Assembly: GCF_023017165.1 (NCBI RefSeq) | Contig: NZ_JALKBW010000001.1 | Span: 1,984,001 to 2,048,000, forward strand | DNA length: 64,000 bases | DNA from: Gordonia alkaliphila | Lineage (GTDB): Bacteria > Actinomycetota > Actinomycetes > Mycobacteriales > Mycobacteriaceae | Direction: 5' to 3' | In this document: positions 1 to 7,265 of the stretch, one piece after another | Layout: every line of letters starts with the position of its first letter | Numbering within the stretch: position 1 is the first letter of the stretch | Translations under genes and position numbers: made by a program | Notes under the pieces: model-generated | What the model was told of the DNA's origin: nothing | Seen by the model: the letters and a program-made list of their open reading frames with translations, nothing else | Database searches by the model: none

Positions 1-120
1 CGCAGAGCTGAGCCGGAGGCCGGCGTCGGAGAATCCCTCCGCCTTCGGCCTTCGGCCTTTCGGTACCTCGGGGGGAGAGGACGACGACATCGGGACGACA
101 TCGGGTCCCGTTCAGTGGGT

Positions 121-164
121 AGCAGAAAACCCTGCATCACGCGGATCCGCGGTGATGCAGGGTT
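121..164 (-). terminator. Rho-independent terminator of the DUF3073 gene
   Basis: Two 13-base arms (128-140 and 152-164) pair perfectly around an inner GC palindrome. Read on the minus strand the stem is followed by TTTTCTGCT, the layout of an intrinsic terminator. It lies 25 bases past the stop codon of the DUF3073 gene. Confidence 0.85.
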
Positions 165-188
165 CGTCTGCTTGGTGGAGCAGGCGCG

Positions 189-356
189 TCAGGCGCGCCG
201 CCACTCCTCTTCGGTCCAGTCGTCTACTGGGTTGCGGGACTGACCTTGGTGGCCCGACAGCTCGCGTTGCAGGCTGTCTAGGTCTGTGTTCGGAGTCGAG
301 TACTTCAGCTGACGAGCGACCTTCGTCTGCTTTGCTTTTGCCCGGCCACGGCCCAT
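189..356 (-). CDS. DUF3073 family small basic protein
   Basis: A 55-residue protein that starts MGRGRAKAKQTKVARQLKY, the highly conserved N terminus of actinobacterial DUF3073 proteins (M. tuberculosis Rv0810c). The N-terminal half is Lys/Arg-rich and the C-terminal half acidic (DDWTEEEW). The ATG at 356 is preceded on the minus strand by a GAGGGGG ribosome site; a longer reading frame upstream runs through a hairpin and is not credible. The function of the family is unknown; its small basic head suggests nucleic-acid or ribosome contact, but that is only inference. The gene stands alone between its own terminator and a hairpin that separates it from the ygfZ-like gene. Confidence 0.85.
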   Translation of the reverse strand: MGRGRAKAKQTKVARQLKYSTPNTDLDSLQRELSGHQGQSRNPVDDWTEEEWRRA

Positions 357-377
357 TAGGGACCCCCTCGCACAATG

Positions 378-406
378 ACGGGGCGGCCACTTTGTGGCGG
401 CCCCGT
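378..406 (-). terminator. Strong hairpin between ygfZ-like gene and DUF3073
   Basis: Thirteen-base arms (378-390 and 394-406) with a single mismatch and a 3-base loop. A pyrimidine-rich stretch (TTCTTCTCGTT) follows on the plus strand; there is no clear U-tract on the minus strand. It lies in the DUF3073 leader, 22 bases before the start codon, so it may be a terminator of the upstream gene or an attenuator-like leader element. Confidence 0.5.
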
Positions 407-522
407 TCTTCTCGTTAGTTGTATTCCTGCTGCACAGTCTACCCTGCTTCTGGCGAATGTGTAGTCGAGCCACTGTGATGCGCGCGGCAGGCATTGTGAC
501 CTGCGGTTTTATCCCGCGGGGG

Positions 523-1692
523 TCAGTCGCGTCCGCGCAGGCGGTTCACCGCGGCACGGCCGGCGGGCACCGAGTCGTCGGAGGTGTAGTAGTCGGCCTC
601 GATACGGGCGGCGGTTCCGTCGCCCACGGTGAGTTCGGCGTCGACGGGCACCGCCCGGCGCACCAGTGCCAGCGCGACGGGGCCCAACTCGTAGTGGTCG
701 ATCACGGTCCCGACCCGACCCACGGCGCGCCCGTCCGCGTTGACCGGGTCTCCGGTGGCCGGTCGGGTGTCGGCGCTGCCGTCCAGGTGCAGGAGCACGA
801 GGCGGCGCGGGGGCCGGCCCAGGTTGTGCACCCGGGCTACCGTCTCCTGGCCGCGATAGCAGCCCTTGTCCAGATGGACCGCGCCGAACTCGGCGGGGCC
901 GCCGATCCAATCGGCTTCGTGCGCGATGGTGCGGTCGTCGGTGTCGGCGCCCAGGCGGGGCCGCATCGCGGCCACGCGCAGCGCTTCGGCGGCCCACATG
1001 CCGGCTTCGGTCGCGCCGGCCGCGGTCAACGCTTGCCACCACTGCGTCAGTTCGGTCTCGGGAACCACCACGTCCACCACCGGCAGGGTGCGGCCCTCGC
1101 CGGTGGGCGGCATGATCCGCCAGAAGCCGAGCGGTTCGTCCTCGTGGTGCCGTTCGGGCAGATCACCCGCGCTGTACACGGCGGCGTCGGCGGGGATCTC
1201 CAGCAACTCGGCGAGAGCGCCGGTGCGCACGGCCGGACCGATGAGTGTCAGGACGGCCATGTCAGGGCGGGCGGTGACGGTCACGTCGGACCGGAACACC
1301 ATCCGCGTCAGGTAGGCGGCCAGGGCTTCGCCGCGGGCGTGCTCGGTGTCGAGCCAGGTCACCAGGTCCAGATCGGCGAGCACGAAATGGTCCTCGACGC
1401 GTCCGTTGCCGTCCAGGGACAGGCTCTCGGCACCGGTGCGGTCGGGGAGCCCGGCCACGTCCTGGCTGACGATGGTGTGCAGCCAGGTCAGGCGGTCGGG
1501 GCCGGCCAGTTCCAGCACCGCGCGATCGCTACGGTCGACCACCACGGCGCCGCGTTCGGCGGCGCGTTGCTCGCCCAGCGGATCGCCGTAGTGCCAGGCG
1601 ACACCCGGGCTGAGATCGTCGTCCGGGGTCGGGACCGCGGAGGGGTGGCTGAGGAGGATCGGAGAACGGGCGACACTGCCAGCACTAGCCAT
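523..1692 (-). CDS. ygfZ: YgfZ/GcvT-like folate-binding protein
   Basis: A 389-residue cytoplasmic protein of the GcvT fold. The diagnostic signature KGCYRGQE, containing the functional cysteine of YgfZ (COG0354), is seen about two thirds along, followed by the usual RLVLLHLDG start of the C-terminal barrel. The family binds tetrahydrofolate and supports repair or assembly of certain Fe-S enzymes, including those that modify tRNA. It is the positional counterpart of M. tuberculosis Rv0811c and is divergent from the folate-pathway gene pabC, 69 bases away, so a shared promoter region is likely. It is not the glycine-cleavage T protein, which lacks this cysteine motif. Confidence 0.85.
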   Translation of the reverse strand: MASAGSVARSPILLSHPSAVPTPDDDLSPGVAWHYGDPLGEQRAAERGAVVVDRSDRAVLELAGPDRLTWLHTIVSQDVAGLPDRTGAESLSLDGNGRVEDHFVLADLDLVTWLDTEHARGEALAAYLTRMVFRSDVTVTARPDMAVLTLIGPAVRTGALAELLEIPADAAVYSAGDLPERHHEDEPLGFWRIMPPTGEGRTLPVVDVVVPETELTQWWQALTAAGATEAGMWAAEALRVAAMRPRLGADTDDRTIAHEADWIGGPAEFGAVHLDKGCYRGQETVARVHNLGRPPRRLVLLHLDGSADTRPATGDPVNADGRAVGRVGTVIDHYELGPVALALVRRAVPVDAELTVGDGTAARIEADYYTSDDSVPAGRAAVNRLRGRD

Positions 1693-1761
1693 GCCTGCAG
1701 TCTACGAGGAAGGTTCGATGTCCGGCACGGGCCCGCGGCGCGATGGCCTAGTCTCGGTCGG

Positions 1762-2622
1762 ATGAGTGTGCTGGTGAGCGGGGACGGGCGGGTGTTGGAC
1801 CCGGACCGTCCGTTGCTGTTCGCCGACGACCTGGCCGCGCTGCGCGGGGACGGCGTCTTCGAGACGCTGCTGGTGCGCGCGGGTCGCGCCCGGCTGATCG
1901 ACGCGCACCTGGACCGGCTGGTCGACGGTGCCGCCGCCCTCGCGCTGCCGGCGCCCGATCGGGCGGGTCTGCGCCGGGCCGTCGAGGTGGCCGCGGGGGC
2001 GTGGGCCGCGCGGGAGGGCCGGGCCGAGGGGCTGTTGCGGATCAGTCATTCGCGGGGACGCGAGTCGCGGCCCGCCGCGGGGCCCACCTGCTACGTGACG
2101 GTGGGGCCGGTGGCCGACCGGGTCGCCGCCGCGCGGCGCGACGGGATCTCGGTGCTCACCCTCGACCGCGGGTGGGGAACTCGGGCGCAGGAGTCGCCGT
2201 GGCTGCTGGCCGGCACCAAGGCGTTGGCGTACGCGAGCAACATGGCGGCCCTGCGGTACGCGGCCGACCGCGGCGCCGACGACGCCGTCTTCACCGGGCC
2301 CGGCGGCCGCGTGTGGGAGGGGCCGCGCTCGACCGTGGTGCTCGAGGTCGGCGGTGAGCTCCGGACGCCGCCCCGGTCGGGACCGATCCTGCCGGGCACC
2401 ACGCAGGCGGCGCTGTTCGAGTTGGCGCGCACCCGGGGGATCGTCGCCCGGGAGGTCGAGATGACCGTCGACGATCTGCACGGCGCCGCGGGAGTCTGGC
2501 TGCTGTCGTCGATCACGCTGGCCGCGCGCGTGCACACCCTGGACGGGCGGACGCTGCCCGCTTCCGCGCCGGACGGACTGCCCGTCGCCGAATTGGTCGA
2601 CGCCGCCGTTTCCGCGGATTAG
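1762..2622 (+). CDS. pabC: 4-amino-4-deoxychorismate lyase (class IV aminotransferase fold)
   Basis: A 286-residue PLP enzyme of the class IV aminotransferase family, expected to release pyruvate from aminodeoxychorismate to give p-aminobenzoate for folate. Visible hallmarks are the N-terminal GDGVFETLL motif, the PLP lysine region GTKALAYASNM around residue 155, and a C-terminal GVWLLSSI block. The reading frame stays open far upstream, but conserved sequence begins only at the ATG at 1762 (MSVLVSGDGRVLD), and the upstream part is antisense to the ygfZ-like gene. Its position matches Rv0812. A branched-chain or D-amino-acid aminotransferase activity cannot be excluded from sequence alone. 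Confidence 0.8.
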   Translation: MSVLVSGDGRVLDPDRPLLFADDLAALRGDGVFETLLVRAGRARLIDAHLDRLVDGAAALALPAPDRAGLRRAVEVAAGAWAAREGRAEGLLRISHSRGRESRPAAGPTCYVTVGPVADRVAAARRDGISVLTLDRGWGTRAQESPWLLAGTKALAYASNMAALRYAADRGADDAVFTGPGGRVWEGPRSTVVLEVGGELRTPPRSGPILPGTTQAALFELARTRGIVAREVEMTVDDLHGAAGVWLLSSITLAARVHTLDGRTLPASAPDGLPVAELVDAAVSAD

Positions 2623-2701
2623 TCATCGATTGCCCAAAACTCCTGCGCAGCATGGGTTCCGAGGTGATGATGTGAGGACCTGTGAATCGCCCCACAAGCC
2701 T

Positions 2702-2715
2702 GGGACCTAGGTCCC
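2702..2715. promoter_or_regulatory. DosR/DevR-like palindrome upstream of cydA
   Basis: A perfect 14-base palindrome, GGGACCTAGGTCCC. It matches 12 of 14 positions of the mycobacterial DosR core GGGACTWWAGTCCC. It ends 7 bases before a candidate -35 element, a usual place for an activator, ahead of an oxidase typical of low-oxygen growth. The sequence match is direct; DosR control is inference. Confidence 0.5.
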
Positions 2716-2722
2716 GTTGCTG

Positions 2723-2752
2723 TTGGACCGCACGCTCAGGTGGTCGTAACCT
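2723..2752 (+). promoter_or_regulatory. Candidate cydABDC promoter
   Basis: TTGGAC at 2723-2728 and TAACCT at 2747-2752 are separated by 18 bases; TAACCT fits the actinobacterial TANNNT -10 pattern. Transcription would start near 2759, just before the operator palindrome and about 67 bases before the cydA start codon. Confidence 0.5.
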
Positions 2753-2761
2753 GGCCTCGAT

Positions 2762-2780
2762 GTACTACCGCAGGTAGTAC
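2762..2780. promoter_or_regulatory. Perfect operator-like palindrome in the cydA leader
   Basis: GTACTACC-GCA-GGTAGTAC, 8-base arms with a 3-base spacer, centred about 12 bases after the predicted transcription start. That is where a repressor would block initiation. The TACTAC and GTAGTA half-sites resemble operators of the BlaI/MecI family, which in M. tuberculosis (Rv1846c) also touches respiratory genes; the assignment is tentative. Confidence 0.55.
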
Positions 2781-2825
2781 GACGGACGGCAGTCCCGTCC
2801 GCAGACGTTGAAGGGAGAGCCGCGC

Positions 2826-4418
2826 GTGGACGTGGTCGACATATCACGGTGGCAGTTCGGTATCACCACCGTGTACCACTTCATCCTGGTGCCGCTGACC
2901 ATCGGTCTCGCGCCGATGATCGCCATCATGCAGACGGTCTGGCTCAAGACCGGCAACGAGGCGTGGCTGCGCGCGACGAAGTTCTTCGGGAAGCTGTTCC
3001 TGATCAACTTCGCCCTCGGTGTCGCGACCGGCATCGTGCAGGAATTCCAGTTCGGCATGAACTGGAGCCAGTACAGCCGCTTCGTCGCGGACGTCTTCGG
3101 CGCCCCGCTGGCACTGGAGGGTCTGGTCGCGTTCTTCCTCGAATCGACCTTCCTGGGCCTGTGGTTCTTCGGCTGGGGTCGTCTGAGCAAGGGTGTGCAC
3201 CTGGCCTGCATCTGGCTGGTCGCCATCGGCGTGACCGCCTCGGGCTACTTCATCATCGCCGCCAACTCGTTCATGCAGCATCCGGTGGGCGTGGAGTGGA
3301 ATGAGCAGCTCCAGCGTCCGCAGATGAACGATTTCTGGGCGGTGATGACCAACAACACGACGCTGCTGGCCTTCCCGCACGTCATCGTCGGTGCGTGGCT
3401 CACCGCCGCTACCGTGGTCGCGATCATCTGCCTGTACTGGATGGCCCGCAACACCGTCCGCGCCAAGAAGCTCACCGCAGGCACCGCGCCGGTGACCACC
3501 GCGCCGAGCCAGTTGGGCGCCACCGGCGAGGAACTGCTCGAGGAGAACCGGACCATGTGGCGTCCGGTGGCTCTGTTCGCCCTGTGGTTGACGATCGCCT
3601 CCGGTATCGGACTGTTCCTCACCGGCGACGCGCAGGCGCAGCTGATGTTCAAGCAGCAGCCGATGAAGATGGCCGCGGCCGAGTCGCTGTGCCAGACCGA
3701 GGAGGGCGCCGGCTTCTCGGTGCTCAGTATCGGCACGCAGAACAACTGCGACCACATCAACCACGTCATCGTGATCCCGAACATGCTCTCGTTCCTGGCC
3801 GATCACACCTTCGACAGCACCGTTCAGGGTGTGGAGGACCTGCAGAAGCAGTACACCGAGGCCTTCCAGAAGGCCCGTGACGAAGGCAAGCTGCCGCGGT
3901 CGGTGACCGAGAACAGCAACTTCCCCGAGGGACAGAACTTCGCACCCAACCTGTTCATCACCTACTGGAGCTTCCGCGCCATGATCACCTGGGCGCTGGG
4001 CTCGGTGGTGGTCGCGTTCGGCGGCCTGTGGCTGCTGCGGCGCAAGCGCTTCGAGGTGCCGCAGAAGTTCGGTCGTCTCGCCCTGTGGATGCTCCCGACG
4101 CCGTTCCTGGCGAACGCCTCGGGCTGGATCTTCACGGAGATGGGTCGTCAGCCGTGGGTCGTCGTGCCGAACTGGGCCAACCCGGAGGACGCCGATCCGT
4201 TCAAGGTGATGATGACCGTCCAAGACGGTGTGTCGTTCAACTCGCCGGGTATGGTGCTGAGCTCGCTCATCATCTTCACGCTGCTCTACGGCGCGCTGGG
4301 TGTGGTCTGGTTCTACCTCCAACGCCGATACGTGCTGGAAGGGCCGACGGCACCCGTCGACCCGGACGCCCCGACCGAGGACGAAGAGAGCGAAGACAAG
4401 CTCTCCTTCGTGTACTAA
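2826..4418 (+). CDS. cydA: Cytochrome bd oxidase subunit I
   Basis: A 530-residue membrane protein, the haem-bearing quinol-oxidising subunit of cytochrome bd, which reduces O2 to water without proton pumping. The start VDVVDISRWQFGITTVYHF carries the conserved histidine region near residue 18, and the quinol-side signature GRQPW appears in FTEMGRQPWVV. The hydrophilic Q-loop is the short actinobacterial type. GTG at 2826 is chosen because a clear AAGGGAGAG site sits 6-14 bases upstream and the protein then aligns from the conserved VVDISRW; a TTG 18 bases earlier lies inside that site. It heads a cydABDC operon with its own promoter and two palindromes. In M. tuberculosis this operon lies elsewhere (Rv1620c-1623c), so it is an insertion relative to that backbone. 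Confidence 0.95.
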   Translation: MDVVDISRWQFGITTVYHFILVPLTIGLAPMIAIMQTVWLKTGNEAWLRATKFFGKLFLINFALGVATGIVQEFQFGMNWSQYSRFVADVFGAPLALEGLVAFFLESTFLGLWFFGWGRLSKGVHLACIWLVAIGVTASGYFIIAANSFMQHPVGVEWNEQLQRPQMNDFWAVMTNNTTLLAFPHVIVGAWLTAATVVAIICLYWMARNTVRAKKLTAGTAPVTTAPSQLGATGEELLEENRTMWRPVALFALWLTIASGIGLFLTGDAQAQLMFKQQPMKMAAAESLCQTEEGAGFSVLSIGTQNNCDHINHVIVIPNMLSFLADHTFDSTVQGVEDLQKQYTEAFQKARDEGKLPRSVTENSNFPEGQNFAPNLFITYWSFRAMITWALGSVVVAFGGLWLLRRKRFEVPQKFGRLALWMLPTPFLANASGWIFTEMGRQPWVVVPNWANPEDADPFKVMMTVQDGVSFNSPGMVLSSLIIFTLLYGALGVVWFYLQRRYVLEGPTAPVDPDAPTEDEESEDKLSFVY

Positions 4419-4430
4419 GGAGAAGTCCGA

Positions 4431-5528
4431 ATGAGTTTGGAAGCATTCTGGTTCTGCGTCATCGCGGTTCTGTTCGTCGGCTACTTCGTCCTTGAAGGAT
4501 TCGACTTCGGCGTGGGCATGCTGATGCCCTTCCTGGGTCGGCACTCCACCGGCGACCTCACGCCCGAGCAGGCTCGCGCCGAGGGCGACAAGCGTCGCCG
4601 TCTGATCATCAACACCATCGGGCCGGTGTGGGACGGCAACGAGGTGTGGCTGCTCACCGCAGGCGGCGCGCTGTTCGCCGCGTTCGGCGGCTGGTACGCC
4701 ACCATGTTCTCGGGCTTCTACATCCCGCTGTTCCTGATCCTGCTGGCGCTGATCGTCCGCGTGTGCGCCATCGAGTGGCGTCCCAAGATCAACGACGTGA
4801 AGTGGCGTCGCTGGTGCGACGTCGGCATCGGGATCGGCTCGTGGGTGCCCGCACTGCTGTGGGGTGTGGCCTTCGCCAACCTGCTGCGCGGTGTGCCGGT
4901 GGAGTTCCGCGACCCCAACCACGTGTACACCGGCGGGTTCTGGAACCTGCTCAACCCGTACTCGCTGGTCGGCGGTCTGACCACCCTGTCCATCTTCCTG
5001 ACGCACGGCGCCATCTTCATCGCGCTCAAGACCAAGGGACAGATGCGCGAGGACGCGACCAAGATGGCCGCCGCGTTGGCGATCGCCACGCTGGTCATCG
5101 GCGGCACCTTCCTGGTGTGGACGCAGCTGTCCTACGGCAAGGACTGGACCTGGGCGCTGGTCGTCGTCGCCGCGCTGGGCGTGTTGGTGGCCGTGATCGC
5201 GACGCAACTGCGCCGCGAGGGCATCGCGTTCCTGGGTACCGCGATCGGTATCGCGGGCACGGTGGCGCTGCTGTTCAGCTGCCTGTTCCCGAACGTGATG
5301 ATCTCCACGCTGGGCGGGGAGAACACGCTGACCATCTACAACACGTCGTCGAGCCACTACACCCTGGTCGTGATGACCTGGGCGGCTGCCTTCATGACGC
5401 CGGTTGTGATCGCATATCAGGCATGGAGCTACTGGGTCTTCCGCAAGCGGATGTCCATCGACGACGTTCCCGACAAGGCGGCAGGTCTGCCGTTGTCGAC
5501 GGACGTCGTGGCGGCCGAGCACAAGTGA
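4431..5528 (+). CDS. cydB: Cytochrome bd oxidase subunit II
   Basis: A 365-residue membrane subunit that pairs with CydA. The conserved N-terminal block GFDFGVGMLMPFLG and the strongly conserved GPVWDGNEVWLLTAGGAL stretch identify it. Eight or more hydrophobic segments are visible, as expected for the family. It begins 12 bases after cydA behind an AAGGAG site. It contributes the second half of the oxidase heterodimer in the cytoplasmic membrane and is expected to be co-expressed with cydA under low oxygen or respiratory stress. Confidence 0.95.
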   Translation: MSLEAFWFCVIAVLFVGYFVLEGFDFGVGMLMPFLGRHSTGDLTPEQARAEGDKRRRLIINTIGPVWDGNEVWLLTAGGALFAAFGGWYATMFSGFYIPLFLILLALIVRVCAIEWRPKINDVKWRRWCDVGIGIGSWVPALLWGVAFANLLRGVPVEFRDPNHVYTGGFWNLLNPYSLVGGLTTLSIFLTHGAIFIALKTKGQMREDATKMAAALAIATLVIGGTFLVWTQLSYGKDWTWALVVVAALGVLVAVIATQLRREGIAFLGTAIGIAGTVALLFSCLFPNVMISTLGGENTLTIYNTSSSHYTLVVMTWAAAFMTPVVIAYQAWSYWVFRKRMSIDDVPDKAAGLPLSTDVVAAEHK

Positions 5529-5537
5529 GGGCGCGGC

Positions 5538-7265
5538 GTGGCTGACACTGCAGCGGCGCCCGACCAGACCGATCCAGCGGGGGCCCGACGGCCCCCGCTG
5601 GATCCGCGTCTGCTCAAATACTCGCCGTCGGCGCGGTGGTACGTGATCGTCACCGCCGTCTTCCAGGCGGCGACGGTGGTCGCCATGCTGGTGGCCGCGG
5701 TGGCCCTGGCCGGGCTGCTGGCCGAACTCATTACCGATCCGAGCAAGCGGACGTTCGCGGCGCAGGCCACCCACCTGTGGGTGCTGGCGGCGGCGCTCGC
5801 CGTGCGGGTCGCGCTCGACTACGTCGCCGGACGCTACGCGCACCGTGCCGCACTGGGCGCGATCGCTGAACTGCGCGCGCAGGCGCTGGACCGGCTCACC
5901 GACCCGGTGCACACCTCCCCGCGCACCCTGCTGACCGTGCGCGAGCGCGCGGTGACCGTCGCGCTGCGCGGCCTGGACAGCCTGGTCGACTACTTCGCCG
6001 GTTACCTGCCCGCGCTGCTCGCGACGATCATCATCACTCCGGTGATCGTGGTGGTGATCGCCTGGGTCGACTTCACCTCCGCCGTGATCATCTTCATCAC
6101 CATCCCGCTGATCCCGGTGTTCATGGTGCTGATCGGGCTGCTGACCCGCGACCGCACCGAACGCAAGCTCGAGTCGATGAGCGCGCTCACCAGCCAGCTG
6201 ATGGATCTGCTGACCGGGCTGCCCACCCTGCGGGCGCTCGGGCGGGCGCAGTCGCCGGCGGAGCGGGTGGACCGACTCGGTCAGAACTTGCGCAAGACCA
6301 CCATGGGCTCGCTGCGCGTGGCCTTCCTGTCCGGCACCGCGCTGGAACTGATCGCCACGCTCAGCGTCGCCCTGGTCGCGGTGAGCATCGGTCTGCGCCT
6401 GGTCTTCGGCGACATGAGCCTGTACGCGGGCGTGCTGGCGCTGATCCTGGCGCCGGAGGCCTACCTGCCGCTGCGCCGCGTGGGCGCGCAGTTCCACAAC
6501 TCCGAAGACGGCATGACCGCCTCCCGGGAGATCCTCGCCTTCATCGAGGCGCCCGACGACGACGCCGCGCAGCGTCGCGACGGACGGTCCGGTGCCGTCG
6601 TCGACCTCGCCGGTGCGGCCATCGAGATCGACGGCGTCGGCGTGCACGACCGCGACGGCTGGGCCCCGCGGGCGCTCACCGCGCGGGTGCAGCCGGGCGC
6701 GGTGAACGTCCTCACCGGACCCAACGGCAGCGGCAAGTCGTCCGTGCTCGCCGTGGTGCTCGGTCTGCTGCGGCCGGATGCCGGCGCGGTCACGGTGGCC
6801 GGGGTGCCGCTGGACGAGGTGGACCTGGACGCCTACCGCGCGCAGATCGCCTGGCTGCCGCAGCAGCCGGTGGTGGTGCCCGGCACGGTGCGCGACAACC
6901 TCGCCCTGTTCGGCGCCGCGGACGACGAGAACCTGGCCGCGGCCTGCCGCGCCAGCGGCTTCGACGCAGTGCTGGCGGAGCTGCCGGACGGCTACGACAC
7001 CCTGCTCGGCGCCGGCGGCGCAGGCCTCTCGGCGGGCCAGCGACAGCGGCTGGCCCTGGCCCGCGTGCTGGCGGCGCCCGCGCCGCTGCTGCTGCTCGAC
7101 GAGCCCACCGCGCACCTGGACGCCGACAGCGAGGACGCCGTGTTGGCGGCCATCGCGCAGCGGGCGCGCGACGGCGCGACCGTCGTGATGGTGGCCCACC
7201 ACGCCGTCGCCCTGGGCGCGGCCGATCAGATCGTGGAACTGGAAGGAGTCAGCGGTGTCGCGTGA
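5538..7265 (+). CDS. cydD: Thiol reductant ABC exporter subunit CydD
   Basis: A 575-residue fused permease-ATPase. Six membrane segments occupy roughly residues 30-310. The nucleotide-binding domain shows Walker A GPNGSGKSS (about 394-402), signature LSAGQRQRLALAR (about 497) and Walker B LLLLDEPTA (about 517). CydDC exports cysteine or glutathione in enteric bacteria and is required to assemble cytochrome bd; in a mycothiol-making organism the exported thiol is unknown. It starts at a GTG 9 bases after cydB and overlaps cydC by 11 bases, implying translational coupling. Confidence 0.92.
   Translation: MADTAAAPDQTDPAGARRPPLDPRLLKYSPSARWYVIVTAVFQAATVVAMLVAAVALAGLLAELITDPSKRTFAAQATHLWVLAAALAVRVALDYVAGRYAHRAALGAIAELRAQALDRLTDPVHTSPRTLLTVRERAVTVALRGLDSLVDYFAGYLPALLATIIITPVIVVVIAWVDFTSAVIIFITIPLIPVFMVLIGLLTRDRTERKLESMSALTSQLMDLLTGLPTLRALGRAQSPAERVDRLGQNLRKTTMGSLRVAFLSGTALELIATLSVALVAVSIGLRLVFGDMSLYAGVLALILAPEAYLPLRRVGAQFHNSEDGMTASREILAFIEAPDDDAAQRRDGRSGAVVDLAGAAIEIDGVGVHDRDGWAPRALTARVQPGAVNVLTGPNGSGKSSVLAVVLGLLRPDAGAVTVAGVPLDEVDLDAYRAQIAWLPQQPVVVPGTVRDNLALFGAADDENLAAACRASGFDAVLAELPDGYDTLLGAGGAGLSAGQRQRLALARVLAAPAPLLLLDEPTAHLDADSEDAVLAAIAQRARDGATVVMVAHHAVALGAADQIVELEGVSGVA

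Noticed and set aside
25..120. Short TTCGGCC and GACGACATCGG direct repeats at the window start.
   Set aside because: Low-complexity GC-rich sequence with only two or three copies and no linked gene.
394..1761. Extension of the pabC frame 456 codons upstream.
   Set aside because: It is antisense to the ygfZ-like gene and has no similarity to the family; the real start is the ATG at 1762.
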